Shown here piece after piece: positions 43,668 to 52,782 of a stretch of DNA of 64,000 bases. Numbering within the stretch: the first letter of the stretch is position 1; the number at the start of each line of letters is the position of its first letter. The stretch spans positions 49,360 to 113,359 of the forward strand of contig JARRPX010000009.1 in the NCBI GenBank assembly GCA_037382465.1. The letters run 5' to 3'. The position numbers were made by a program, and so were the translations under genes. Source of the stretch: Anaerolineales bacterium (GTDB lineage: Bacteria > Chloroflexota > Anaerolineae > Anaerolineales > E44-bin32). Under the pieces are notes generated by a model. The model was not told where the DNA came from. It made no database searches and worked only from the letters and a program-made list of their open reading frames with translations.

Positions 43668-44918
43668 ATGCGTAAAATCGCCAGCGAACTGTCTTTGTTT
43701 TTTGGGATTGCCACGCGGCTTCATCCCCGGACCGGCTTCGGCAAGCTGCTGCTGTGGATTCCGAAATTGCTGGGCAGTGCGCTGTCACCCATTCTGGCGT
43801 TCGCAGGGATCGTTGGCTTTCTGGCCGGTGTCGGCAAGAGAAAGCCGGGGATCGCCCTGAGTGGATTGATCGGCAGTTTGTTGAACACGACACACATCCT
43901 TAAAGTCACGCGCGAATCGTCCAGCCTCGCCATGGCGTTCGGCGCCGATTTCGAAAGCCGCATTCCTGTGGACATTCTTCCCCGCCTGCAGTCATCCCGC
44001 TGGTCGCTCGCGACTCCCGCAGAAGCGGAGGTTCACCGGCAGGACGACCTGGTCGTCACCAGCCGCCCATCGACCGGCGAACCATTGTTGGCCGATCTCT
44101 GGTGGCCTGCAGAAGATACCCATCCATCCGGGCTGGGCATCATCTACCTGCACGGCAGCGGTTGGCATTACGGCGATAAAGACCTGGGCACGCGACCTTT
44201 CTTCCATCACCTGGTTGCACAGGGCCACGTCATTCTCGACCTGGCCTACGCCCTTGCACCCAAGGCGCGGCTCAAAGACATGCTCTCCGATGTCGCCCAC
44301 GCAAAGGATTGGATGCAGACCAATGGACCGCGGCACGGTGTCCGCCCCGATCGAATCGTACTCATGGGCGGATCCGCCGGCGGACATCTGGCGCTGCAGT
44401 CTGCCTACACCCAATCGGAACCGCCGGCAGGCGATAGGTCCATTTGCGGCGTCGTCTCCTACTACGGGCTCACCGATCTGGTGGCGCTGAATCGCTACCT
44501 GGAAGGACTTTACGATTCGAACATCAATCATCCCATCGATCGGCTGATAATGCGCTATATCGACAACCTGGGAAACGGCATGATCGTCAATCCCAGAGAC
44601 ATGCTGCCCAACCTGCTGGGCGGCAGCTACGCCAAGATACCGGAAAAATATCGTGCGGCATCCCCGATCAACCACGTTGGACCGCATTGTCCGCCCACGC
44701 TGCAAATTTTTGGCGCAGACGACATGGCCGGTGTACAGCAAAGCATCCTGCATCTGCATCAAGCGCTAATCGCCGTAGGCGTTCCTTCCGTGTACATCGA
44801 AATCCCGGACTGCGATCACGGCTTCGACCTCGTATTTCCCCAGATCTCGCCCTCCGCACAGACGGCGACCTATTACACCGAACGCTTCCTGGCCGTCTTG
44901 TCTTCGGATACGGCGTGA
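43668..44918 (+). CDS. Membrane-associated alpha/beta-hydrolase (HSL-type esterase/lipase)
   Basis: A 416-residue protein. The first 80 residues hold two hydrophobic stretches (LLLWIPKLLGSAL and ILAFAGIVGFLAGV). The hydrolase domain follows, with the oxyanion loop YLHGSGWHYGDKD, the nucleophile GGSAGGHLAL, the acid FGADDMAG and the histidine PDCDHGFDL. This is the layout of hormone-sensitive-lipase-type carboxylesterases. The natural substrate is unknown. It stands alone between the LCP gene and a recombinase-like gene. Confidence 0.82.
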   Translation: MRKIASELSLFFGIATRLHPRTGFGKLLLWIPKLLGSALSPILAFAGIVGFLAGVGKRKPGIALSGLIGSLLNTTHILKVTRESSSLAMAFGADFESRIPVDILPRLQSSRWSLATPAEAEVHRQDDLVVTSRPSTGEPLLADLWWPAEDTHPSGLGIIYLHGSGWHYGDKDLGTRPFFHHLVAQGHVILDLAYALAPKARLKDMLSDVAHAKDWMQTNGPRHGVRPDRIVLMGGSAGGHLALQSAYTQSEPPAGDRSICGVVSYYGLTDLVALNRYLEGLYDSNINHPIDRLIMRYIDNLGNGMIVNPRDMLPNLLGGSYAKIPEKYRAASPINHVGPHCPPTLQIFGADDMAGVQQSILHLHQALIAVGVPSVYIEIPDCDHGFDLVFPQISPSAQTATYYTERFLAVLSSDTA

Positions 44919-45048
44919 CTTCCGCACTTCGGTTGGTTTAAAGATCGCTAAACTCACGCATCACTACCCCAAAACGCATTTGACATTTTTGCCAAGCGAG
45001 TCTACGATTCTCTTCCGTTGACTATGCGAAGAAAACTCGGAGGCAGGT

Positions 45049-46011
45049 TTGACCGATTTGCCCGAGACACTACCGCTCTTCTCTCAAGAACCGAGCGACT
45101 CGGAAGAGGAGAAACAGTACGGCTTACGTGCGGACGTCAGCCTGAGCGCAGCCATCAAGGCCTGGGGGGAAGCCCTGGAAGCGGCCGGACGCTCGATCCA
45201 CACCGTCAAAGCCTTCACCGGCGATCTGCGTCTGGCGGCGAAGTACGTCGGCGCGGGAACGGCGATCGCCGACATCGGCACGCACGACTTGCTCAACTTC
45301 CTGGATTGGATGCTCAACAAGCGCGGCGTCTCTTGCAGTCCGAAAACCTACGCGCGCCGGATTACCTCGATAAAGTCGTTCTTCCGCTGGCTCGAGGAAA
45401 CGGGCGTCATCCGCGAAGATCCGGCCGCCCCCGTACCGCAGCAATCGGTGCTCAGCCCCTTGCCGGACGTGCTCACGCCGGATGAACTGGATGAAGTGCT
45501 CGAAGCCGCCGGGGCGATGCGCCACGCCGAAAAGCCGGACGCACGACCCTACACCCTCCTGGCGCTGCTGCTCGAGACGGGGATCAAGAAAAGCGAATGC
45601 CTCAACATCCATCTCAATCACATCGATCCCAAAGCGGTGGATGGGCCGATCCTCTTCGTGCGCTACGGGGACGTGCGCAAACGTTACAAGGAGCGCAAGC
45701 TCGAACTTAGCCACGAATGGATCAGCACCTATCAGGAATACCTGCGGCAGTACGATCCCAAGGAGAAACTCTTCCCCTGGTCGCCCCGGCGCCTGGAATA
45801 CCTGCTCGAAGACGTCGGCGAGGCGGCCGGCCTGGACAAACATCTTTCATTCGACATGTGCCGCTGGACCGCCGCCCTGCGCGATTACCAATCGGGTTTG
45901 GACAAGGATCGCATCCGCCAGAAATTGGGGGTTTCGAAAATTCAGTTCCGCGAGGTGGGCAATAAATTACATCGCCTGGCGGAGTCTGAGGGCTGGGTTA
46001 TAGAAGGGTAA
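45049..46011 (+). CDS. Tyrosine recombinase homologue lacking catalytic residues
   Basis: A TTG start with GGAGG five bases upstream gives 320 residues. The N-terminal SAM-like core-binding domain is clear (SIHTVKAFTGDLRLAAKYV). The C-terminal fold follows the tyrosine recombinase pattern, but key residues differ. The first arginine (TGLRxSE) is lysine 180 in TGIKKSE. The HxxR box is DMCR (269-272). The LGH histidine is valine 295 in LGVSK, and no tyrosine follows at the expected distance. It should not cut DNA by the usual route and may be a DNA-binding or structural protein. There are no att repeats or other phage genes around it. Confidence 0.75.
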   Translation: MTDLPETLPLFSQEPSDSEEEKQYGLRADVSLSAAIKAWGEALEAAGRSIHTVKAFTGDLRLAAKYVGAGTAIADIGTHDLLNFLDWMLNKRGVSCSPKTYARRITSIKSFFRWLEETGVIREDPAAPVPQQSVLSPLPDVLTPDELDEVLEAAGAMRHAEKPDARPYTLLALLLETGIKKSECLNIHLNHIDPKAVDGPILFVRYGDVRKRYKERKLELSHEWISTYQEYLRQYDPKEKLFPWSPRRLEYLLEDVGEAAGLDKHLSFDMCRWTAALRDYQSGLDKDRIRQKLGVSKIQFREVGNKLHRLAESEGWVIEG

Positions 46012-46114
46012 TCATATAGCTATAAATTTCGTAATTCACGAATATAAAAATGTTGTCGAAATCGGCAGCATTTTCCATCCAATATAATAATCAATTTACC
46101 CCTCGTTTGATATC

Positions 46115-46738
46115 CTACATCATCTTCACCACGATGTCCCCGATCACATTTGCGGCGGCGTCGCCCCGGTCGGCGGCGTTCGACAGGTGACGGTAGACCT
46201 CGCGCAATTTGAGCATTTCGACCACGTGTTCGATGTCGCGCGGCATGCGGAAGAGGTCGGCAATGGCCTCGCGGTACACCGTCTCGACGCGATTTTCCAG
46301 GGCCTTCGCCCGCACGGCGTGGTCGTTGGCCACGTTGGGGTGGTCCTCGATGCGCTCCACCGCCAGACACAGTTCCCGCGCCGCTTGTGATAGCAGCGAC
46401 ACGATGCGCTCCAAATAGGTGTTGGGCTTGACGTCGAGCAGGTGCATCTCCTCGATGGTCGATTCGGCGTAATCCAGCACGTCGTCGACGGTCAGCGAGA
46501 GCGCAAAGATGTCCTCACGGTCGATGGGCGTGACGAAAGTGCGGTTGAGTTCGTCGATCAAAATACGCCGCACTTCGTCGGCTTCCTTCTCGATCAAGGT
46601 CAGTTTTTCGGCGAGTGCCTCGTTGGGTTGTTTGAGATACTCCAGCAAAGTCTCGATGCCTTCGACGGCGAACTCGGACTGCTTGAGGATCAATTTCACG
46701 AAGCGATCGCGTTTCTTCTTCCTGGAAAAGATTCCCAT
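46115..46738 (-). CDS. DUF47 (PhoU-like) family protein
   Basis: A 207-residue all-helical protein beginning MGIFSRKKKRDRFVKL, with EKEADEVRRILIDELNRTF and TPIDREDIFALSLTVDDVLD, the family signatures (E/D-x3-D metal-binding helices as in PhoU). DUF47 proteins are usually beside PiT phosphate transporters and affect phosphate uptake. No transporter gene is next to it here, which is unusual. It is transcribed away from era. Confidence 0.88.
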   Translation of the reverse strand: MGIFSRKKKRDRFVKLILKQSEFAVEGIETLLEYLKQPNEALAEKLTLIEKEADEVRRILIDELNRTFVTPIDREDIFALSLTVDDVLDYAESTIEEMHLLDVKPNTYLERIVSLLSQAARELCLAVERIEDHPNVANDHAVRAKALENRVETVYREAIADLFRMPRDIEHVVEMLKLREVYRHLSNAADRGDAAANVIGDIVVKMM

Positions 46739-46868
46739 CTGCCCCTTCCTTTGGATGTATTATAGCCTCAAATCTACGATCTCCGCTTCCCTGCCCACCG
46801 TTTCGCGCAGCATCCCCGGCCGTTTACAGGCAACATCGCTTGACAGCGCGCGCGCTTGCCAGGACAAT

Positions 46869-47789
46869 ATGCCCATGGACCTACCCGAAGGGTATAAATC
46901 CGGTTTCGTCGCCGTTGCGGGCCGTCCCAACGTGGGTAAATCCACGTTGATCAACGCCTACCTGGGCCAGATGGTGGCCGCAGTGTCGCCCAAACCGCAA
47001 ACCACGCAGCGCCGCCAATTGGGCATCTTCACCACGGAAAACGCGCAGGTGATCTTCGTCGACACACCGGGCATCCACGAGCCGCTGCACAGACTCGGTG
47101 AACGCATGAACAGCGAGGCGGAGAGCAGCCTCGAGGACTCCGATTTGATCCTGGTCATCTTCAGCCTGCGCGTTCCGCCAACGGCAGACGATCGTCGCGT
47201 GGCGCAGCACATCCAGAAGTATCGAAAGAAAAAACCCGTCCTGTCGGCGCTGAACAAAATGGATCTCCTCGAAGCCGATGAGTTATCCGAACGGATTAAA
47301 ACTTTCGAAGCGCTGCTGCCGGACGTGGAGATGATCCCCGTCTCGGCGACGTTGGGGGACAACCGCGAGCGCTTGCTGGATCGCATCATCGCCCTGCTCC
47401 CTGAAGGTCCGCAGTATTATCCCCAGGAGCAGATTACCGACCTGTACGAACGGGAGATCGCCGTCGATCTGATCCGCGCCGCCGCGCTGCAGAACCTGCG
47501 CAACGAAGTCCCGCACGCCATCGCCGTGCGCATCGACGAATACAAGGACCGGAACGATCACGGCGCCTACATCGAAGCGACGCTCTTCGTGGAGCGCGAA
47601 TCGCAAAAGGGCATCGTCATCGGCAAGGGCGGGAGTATGCTCAAGGTAATCGGAAGCAGCGCCCGCAAGGAGATCGAAGCGCTGACCGGGCGCAAAGTCT
47701 TTTTGAAGCTGCGCGTGAAAGTGCTGCGCGGCTGGCGCAACGATCCCAACGCGTTGAAGCGCTTCCAGTACGGAAACGATCAGAAATAA
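46869..47789 (+). CDS. era: GTPase Era
   Basis: From ATG 46869 (AGGA site) the product is 306 residues; a second ATG lies at 46875. G1 is GRPNVGKST, G3 DTPGIHEP, G4 NKMD, and the C-terminal KH domain has GIVIGKGGSMLKVIGS and YIEATLFVERESQK. Era binds 16S rRNA near its 3' end during 30S assembly. The frame is open further upstream, but the earlier part is antisense to the DUF47 gene and not coding. An orphan methyltransferase follows. Confidence 0.95.
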   Translation: MPMDLPEGYKSGFVAVAGRPNVGKSTLINAYLGQMVAAVSPKPQTTQRRQLGIFTTENAQVIFVDTPGIHEPLHRLGERMNSEAESSLEDSDLILVIFSLRVPPTADDRRVAQHIQKYRKKKPVLSALNKMDLLEADELSERIKTFEALLPDVEMIPVSATLGDNRERLLDRIIALLPEGPQYYPQEQITDLYEREIAVDLIRAAALQNLRNEVPHAIAVRIDEYKDRNDHGAYIEATLFVERESQKGIVIGKGGSMLKVIGSSARKEIEALTGRKVFLKLRVKVLRGWRNDPNALKRFQYGNDQK

Positions 47790-47814
47790 CGATGTAAAGT
47801 GGAGCGAAGATTCG

Positions 47815-48690
47815 GTGGCGAAACGAAAGAAGAAAGGCACGCGCACGAGCACCTTCGGTGCACCGGGACGCATCAGCCACGATTCGTCGCCCTTCTACAA
47901 CAGCCGGCTTTATGAAGGTCAAAACAATAACCAGGAGATCGAGTACGTCGAAAACGAAATTCCACCCGAACAACTCGATCGAATCTACCTGCAATCCTCC
48001 GAGGACATGTCCGCGCTGCCGGACAACAGCGTCCACTTGATGGTGACCTCACCGCCCTACAACGTGCAGAAGGAATACGATCGGGACCTCACCCTGGAAG
48101 AATACCTCGGTCTGCTTCGCCGAGTCTTTCGGGAGGTTAACCGCCTGCTCGTGCCCGGTGGGAGAGCTTGCGTCAACATTGCCAACCTCGGCCGCAAGCC
48201 CTACATCCCGCTGCACGTCTACGTCATTCACGACATGCTCGAGCTCGGATACCTGATGCGCGGCGAAATCATCTGGGACAAGGCGGCCAGCGCCAGCACC
48301 TCGACCGCCTGGGGTTCCTGGCTCTCCGCCAGCAATCCCGTGCTGCGCGACGTACACGAGTACATACTCGTGTTTTCCAAGCAGACCTTTTCCCGTCCGG
48401 GGAAGGATCGGGAAAGCACGATCGAGCGCGACGAGTTCCTCTCCTTCACCAAGAGCGTCTGGACCTTCCCTGCCGAGTCTGCACGCGCCGTCGGGCATCC
48501 CGCACCTTTTCCGGAGGAACTGCCCCGCCGGTTGATCCAGTTGTATACATTCGAGGGCGACGTCGTGCTCGATCCATTCTGCGGCTCCGGGACGACCTGC
48601 GTGGCCGCCAAGAATACGGGACGGCATTTCCTGGGATATGAGATCAACGCCGAATACGTGCAAAAAGCTGAAGAGCGGCTGAAGGCTTAG
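47815..48690 (+). CDS. Orphan site-specific DNA methyltransferase (beta-class, N4-C/N6-A)
   Basis: A 291-residue protein with GTG start. Motif IV TSPPYN comes first, near residue 78, and motif I DPFCGSGTT near the C-terminus (about 250-260), the beta-class order. The extra segment KKGTRTSTFG at the start is basic and the middle contains a target-recognition-like stretch. No restriction endonuclease or specificity gene is next to it, so it is likely a solitary regulatory methylase. It lies 25 bases after era. Cytosine-N4 and adenine-N6 activity cannot be separated by eye. Confidence 0.88.
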   Translation: MAKRKKKGTRTSTFGAPGRISHDSSPFYNSRLYEGQNNNQEIEYVENEIPPEQLDRIYLQSSEDMSALPDNSVHLMVTSPPYNVQKEYDRDLTLEEYLGLLRRVFREVNRLLVPGGRACVNIANLGRKPYIPLHVYVIHDMLELGYLMRGEIIWDKAASASTSTAWGSWLSASNPVLRDVHEYILVFSKQTFSRPGKDRESTIERDEFLSFTKSVWTFPAESARAVGHPAPFPEELPRRLIQLYTFEGDVVLDPFCGSGTTCVAAKNTGRHFLGYEINAEYVQKAEERLKA

Positions 48691-48738
48691 GAAAGGCCTT
48701 GAGCAGCCGAAACGAAATCCAATAGGAGATAGATCATC

Positions 48739-49413
48739 ATGTGGATGCTTCTGACCAGCGCTTGTATCGCCATCGTCGATTGGATCGCCGTCGCACGCCA
48801 GAATCGTACGCTCGAGATCGTCGCCAAACCCGCCACGCTGCTGGCGCTGTGCGTCTGGTTCGGCAGTTATCCGGCGGCGAGGAGTTCGACCGTCGGTGTG
48901 CTGTTCTTACTCGGACTCGTGTTCTCCCTTTTGGGCGATATCTTCCTGCTCTTCCCCGGGGTACATTTTCTCAAGGGCTTGATCGCCTTTCTCCTGGCGC
49001 ATCTGCTCTATATCGCAGCATTCAACTCGACCGGACCGATCCTGACGCTGCCTGCAATTCTCCTCGCCGTTCCGATCGTCATCGCAGCGCTGCTGATCTT
49101 GCGCCGTCTGATCGCCAGCCTGAAGGAACACGGAAACGAGGCGATGATCGTGCCGGTCAGCGTCTATGCCCTCGTCTTGAGTCTCACCTTGTGGTCCGCT
49201 TCGACCACGCTCTTCCGGAATGATTGGTCCCTGCGGGCGGGAACGCTGGCGGCCGCCGGCGGCGTCCTGTTTTTCGTCTCCGATGCGTCCATCGCCTGGA
49301 ACCGCTTCGTCGGTCCGCATTGGGGCGGCCGCTTGTTCGAGATCGTGACCTACCATCTGGCGCAAATCGGGTTGGCCGCCGGGATCTTGATCTCGATCGG
49401 GGCGCTCGGCTGA
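48739..49413 (+). CDS. YhhN family (lysoplasmalogenase-like) membrane protein
   Basis: A 224-residue, eight-helix protein with family landmarks: AKPATLLALCVWF, SLLGDIFLLFPG and HFLKGLIAFLLAHLLYIAAF, and VLFFVSDASIAWNRF. YhhN/TMEM86 proteins cleave the vinyl-ether bond of lysoplasmalogens in animals; bacterial roles are less certain. Plasmalogens occur in anaerobes, which fits this organism. It starts about 50 bases after the methyltransferase gene. Confidence 0.82.
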   Translation: MWMLLTSACIAIVDWIAVARQNRTLEIVAKPATLLALCVWFGSYPAARSSTVGVLFLLGLVFSLLGDIFLLFPGVHFLKGLIAFLLAHLLYIAAFNSTGPILTLPAILLAVPIVIAALLILRRLIASLKEHGNEAMIVPVSVYALVLSLTLWSASTTLFRNDWSLRAGTLAAAGGVLFFVSDASIAWNRFVGPHWGGRLFEIVTYHLAQIGLAAGILISIGALG

Positions 49414-49531
49414 TCCTGGCAGACGCACGAGGCGCTTTACTCGAATAAATTCAAACCAGGCGCAGCCTGCCGTGGACGCTTCGGCACGGTACGATCCTGT
49501 ATCTGACCATCGCCTATAGGGAGTCGTCGTC

Positions 49532-50956
49532 TTACGACTTTAAGAAATATTCGGATTCGATGGATCGCCCATCTACGTTCTGCGGCATACGCAAAAAGCC
49601 GGCGAGCAGCGGATGCACCTGGCGCACCTTCTCGGCCACGAGCAGCGCGATACGGCGCATGGAGAAATGTGCGTTGGGCCTGGCCCGCAATTCACACAGG
49701 TGAAAGACCTCGCGCAAATTCAGCGTACACAGCACGCGGCGGTTGAAGCCGTTGGGGACGATGTAGGAGGCGGCGTAGAGATTCTCATCCGCCAGGCTGC
49801 GATACGCATTTGCAGCTTTTTCCATACTCTCGCAATAGGTATCTTCGAAACCGGCATCGGCGATCAGGCGCGGAACGGCGTATCCCAGATCGGGGGTCAG
49901 GCGCTGCGGAGTTTGCGTCATCATGCGGTGGCGTTTGAGTTCGAAATAGGCGCCCTGATCCAGGACGATGTCGAACGTGTAAACGGCGTGCTCCAACGCG
50001 CGCAGGGGTGCGTCGAATTTATCCATGCGGCCCAGGATCGCTTCCGCCAAACCCCGGCGTTCTTTCGCAGACATGCTTCGAACGGCCGCTTCAGCCGCCT
50101 CGAACGAACTGCCGGAGTGTTCGTACAGCGCCGCCGCCAGGACCCGCAGCTCCCCTTCGGAGTCGTAGGTCGTCAACACCACGGATTCCTCTGCCGGTGA
50201 ATGCTCTAATTCCACCGCCCGCTGCGTCAGATCCCGCTCGGTTTCCACACGGTAGGGAACCTCGCTCGCGTACTTGACCAACGTGGGCACTTCTTCTTGC
50301 GCCACGGCTTTCACCGCCTCGCCGATCTCGCGCACTTCTGTCAGGGGGTGCGACAACATCTTACGCAGCGCGTGCTCCAACACCCGCGCGTTTACCGTCA
50401 TGCCCAGGTTGGCAAACGCTGCACTCGGCAGCAGGAAACGACACGAATCGACGTACTTCGAGCGGATGCGCCGATCCCAAGCTTCGTCCGACTCGTTTTC
50501 CCTGGGTGGATGCTGTTCGCGAACGATCCGGCGCGCCGGTTCGAGCGATTGCCGATAGGCTTCGAACAGCGCGTCGCACGTCTCTCGATATTTACTTGCG
50601 TTCGAACCACTGTGAAAGGCTGCGGGCCAGTGATAGCCGCCGGGCTGCCACTGCTGGTAACGCGTAGACTTTTCCGTGTAGGACGCCAGGCGGTTCGATT
50701 CGATGCACTCGATAGCCAGACGGGAAACGTTCTCGAATGCGATGTGCAGCACCGCGTGTTCCGCTACCGATCCGTGGCCGTACCCCACGACCCATTTCTC
50801 GTGGAACTCCGCCGATTGCTCGTCGCTCAGTTCCTCGGCGATTTCCTGGAACGATAACGGAGAACGGGAGGTTTTGGCGAAGGCGACCGCGATCGTCTCC
50901 GGACTGAGACGCTTCGGGGAGAGAAGGTAAATTCGACGTTGAAGGTCCTCAGGCAT
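49532..50956 (-). CDS. Tandem ThyX-like (FAD-dependent thymidylate synthase) double-domain protein
   Basis: 474 residues, about twice the ThyX length. Residues 1-230 hold one ThyX domain (HGSVAEHAVLHIAFENVSRL then ESNRLASYTEKSTRY, which corresponds to the RHRxxSxNExSxRY signature with N instead of the RH pair and T for N). Residues 250-474 hold a second domain (LRALEHAVYTFDIVLDQ then KRHRMMTQTPQRLT), in which the RHR is kept but the Ser/Asn positions are T/T. Neither copy is complete. It overlaps the ribF stop by eight bases. Being the gene after an FAD synthetase gene fits an FAD-dependent enzyme. Thymidylate synthesis is possible but unproven. Confidence 0.8.
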   Translation of the reverse strand: MPEDLQRRIYLLSPKRLSPETIAVAFAKTSRSPLSFQEIAEELSDEQSAEFHEKWVVGYGHGSVAEHAVLHIAFENVSRLAIECIESNRLASYTEKSTRYQQWQPGGYHWPAAFHSGSNASKYRETCDALFEAYRQSLEPARRIVREQHPPRENESDEAWDRRIRSKYVDSCRFLLPSAAFANLGMTVNARVLEHALRKMLSHPLTEVREIGEAVKAVAQEEVPTLVKYASEVPYRVETERDLTQRAVELEHSPAEESVVLTTYDSEGELRVLAAALYEHSGSSFEAAEAAVRSMSAKERRGLAEAILGRMDKFDAPLRALEHAVYTFDIVLDQGAYFELKRHRMMTQTPQRLTPDLGYAVPRLIADAGFEDTYCESMEKAANAYRSLADENLYAASYIVPNGFNRRVLCTLNLREVFHLCELRARPNAHFSMRRIALLVAEKVRQVHPLLAGFLRMPQNVDGRSIESEYFLKS

Positions 50957-51893
50957 TTTCTCCCTCCAGAGTTGGCTCCAGAATCGACCGCGCCCTGCGG
51001 ATATCGTCTTTGATTTGCTGGATCAGATCATCCGGAGACGCAAAGCGTCGTTCAGCCCGCAGCCGCTCGACGAAACCCACACGCAGGTGCTGGCCGTAGA
51101 GATCGCCGTTGAAATCCAGGATATGCGTTTCGACTGTAGGAGGCACGGGTTCGCTTTCGAAGGTCGGCCGCACGCCGATGTTCGTCACCGCCGGCCGGCG
51201 TTTGCCGTCGTACTCGACGGTGCAGGCATAGACGCCCGATCCCGGGTACGCACGTTCCTCCTGGATTTGCAGATTCGCGGTCGGGATCCCCAATTCCCGT
51301 CCCCTGCCCACGCCCTGCACGACATCACCCGGCAGCACGAAGATTCGTCCCAGATAATGCGCCACGCGTGCAACCTCCCCTGAAAGTAATGCCTGGCGCA
51401 CGATCGACGATCGCACCGTTTCGCCGTTGAGCGTGAAGGGGGGGAAGATTTTTACTTCGAACGCATACTCGCTGCTCACCGACTCGAGATAGGCGCGGTT
51501 TCCCGTGCGGTCCCGGCCCAGCGTGAAATCTTCACCGATCCACAATCGTTTGAATGAAAGCTGACGATGGAGGAGATCCAGGAAATCCCTGGCAGAAACG
51601 CGAGACAGGGCGCGGTCGAATCGCTGCGTCACGACGTAGTCGACGCCCAACGCCCCGATAAGATCGGCTTTTTCATCCGGCAGAGTGATGTAGAACGATG
51701 GACTGCGGCTGCGGAGCACGACCGAGGGATGGGGATAGAAAGTAAGCACGACGGCAGGAAGATCGCGATCGTGAGCGTCTGAAACCATGGCCCGGATCAA
51801 CGCCTGATGCCCGACGTGTACGCCATCGAAGGCGCCGATCGTCAAGCCACAACCTGGCAAATGGAGTGAATGGATGTCATGCAGGTGCTGCAT
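50949..51893 (-). CDS. ribF: Bifunctional riboflavin kinase / FMN adenylyltransferase
   Basis: The ATG at 51893 gives 314 residues. The N-terminal nucleotidyltransferase domain has TIGAFDGVHVGHQALI and VLTFYPHP; a central VRSSIVRQALLSG and the riboflavin kinase domain GVGRGRELGIPTANLQI and TNIGVRPTF follow. It makes FMN and FAD from riboflavin. Eight bases separate it from truB upstream, and its stop overlaps the ThyX-like start. The longer frame to 52025 lies inside truB and is not used. Confidence 0.94.
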   Translation of the reverse strand: MQHLHDIHSLHLPGCGLTIGAFDGVHVGHQALIRAMVSDAHDRDLPAVVLTFYPHPSVVLRSRSPSFYITLPDEKADLIGALGVDYVVTQRFDRALSRVSARDFLDLLHRQLSFKRLWIGEDFTLGRDRTGNRAYLESVSSEYAFEVKIFPPFTLNGETVRSSIVRQALLSGEVARVAHYLGRIFVLPGDVVQGVGRGRELGIPTANLQIQEERAYPGSGVYACTVEYDGKRRPAVTNIGVRPTFESEPVPPTVETHILDFNGDLYGQHLRVGFVERLRAERRFASPDDLIQQIKDDIRRARSILEPTLEGENA

Positions 51894-51900
51894 GCCTGTT

Positions 51901-52782
51901 TTACCTTGGGAATACCTTGCGGGGATGCCACTCCTTGCCGTCTTCGACAGCTTCAAGAATCGCCACGAGATCCCCGTCCGGTCCAATCGCTCGTGCGATG
52001 CCCGTCGCTTCGGATTTTGCCTCAATCCGATGGCCGAAAAGGATCTTTTCCAGGTCCTCCCCCTCGACGTTTACGATGGGAACATCGGGCAGGGCATCTG
52101 CTGCCGGACGTACATACTGCTCCCACTTTCCTGTCAGAAATCCAACTTCCAATTTCGGCAGCGGTATCGCATCTTCCAACGTAAATGGACCTGCCTTCGT
52201 GCGCTGCAATTTCGCCAGATGGGCGCCGCAAGAAAGCTTTTCGCCGAGGTCGTTCGCCAGGGAACGGATGTACGTCCCGGCCGTGCATTCGACATCGAGA
52301 ACGACGTCGGGGGGTTTGTAACTGACGATATCAATGTGGTGAATTGTGACCTGGCGTGGCTCCAGGTCCACCTCTTTCCCCTTGCGTGCCAGTTCGTAAG
52401 CCTTTTTTCCGCGTATTTTAATGGCGCTGAACGGCGGCGGTACTTGTTCGATTTCGCCCCGGAAGTCATCCAGCGCCGCTTCAATCTCGGCGCGTTTGGG
52501 CACCTTCCCGGTTTCGCGCACGACCGGACCTTCCGAATCATAGGTCTCGGTCGACGACCCAAAACGAACAACCGCCTCGTAACGTTTGGAAGATGTTGAG
52601 AGATACTCACTCAACCGGGTTGCCGCTCCCAAACACAGCACCAAAACCCCCGACGCCCGCGGATCGAGCGTTCCCGCATGACCGACTTTGCGTATCCCCA
52701 TGCCTCGACGGACGAGGGACACGATCTTGTGCGACGTCGGACCTACGGGCTTATCCACAATTAACAAACCAAACACACTCAT
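51901..52782 (-). CDS. truB: tRNA pseudouridine-55 synthase TruB
   Basis: A 293-residue protein with the catalytic aspartate in GHAGTLDPRASGVL, plus KPVGPTSHKIV, KRYEAVVRFG and GTYIRSLANDLG. It isomerises U55 of tRNA. Its start overlaps the nrnA stop by four bases. Its place after rbfA and nrnA is the classical order in this operon. Confidence 0.95.
   Translation of the reverse strand: MSVFGLLIVDKPVGPTSHKIVSLVRRGMGIRKVGHAGTLDPRASGVLVLCLGAATRLSEYLSTSSKRYEAVVRFGSSTETYDSEGPVVRETGKVPKRAEIEAALDDFRGEIEQVPPPFSAIKIRGKKAYELARKGKEVDLEPRQVTIHHIDIVSYKPPDVVLDVECTAGTYIRSLANDLGEKLSCGAHLAKLQRTKAGPFTLEDAIPLPKLEVGFLTGKWEQYVRPAADALPDVPIVNVEGEDLEKILFGHRIEAKSEATGIARAIGPDGDLVAILEAVEDGKEWHPRKVFPR

Noticed and set aside
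45018..45485. 155-codon plus-strand frame starting at ATG 45018 inside the recombinase gene region
   Set aside because: The arginine-rich translation is a shadow of the recombinase homologue, which has the conserved fold and a better ribosome site.
46509..46868. Upstream extension of the era frame by about 120 codons
   Set aside because: This part is antisense to the DUF47 gene and has no Era family similarity; Era starts at 46869 or 46875.
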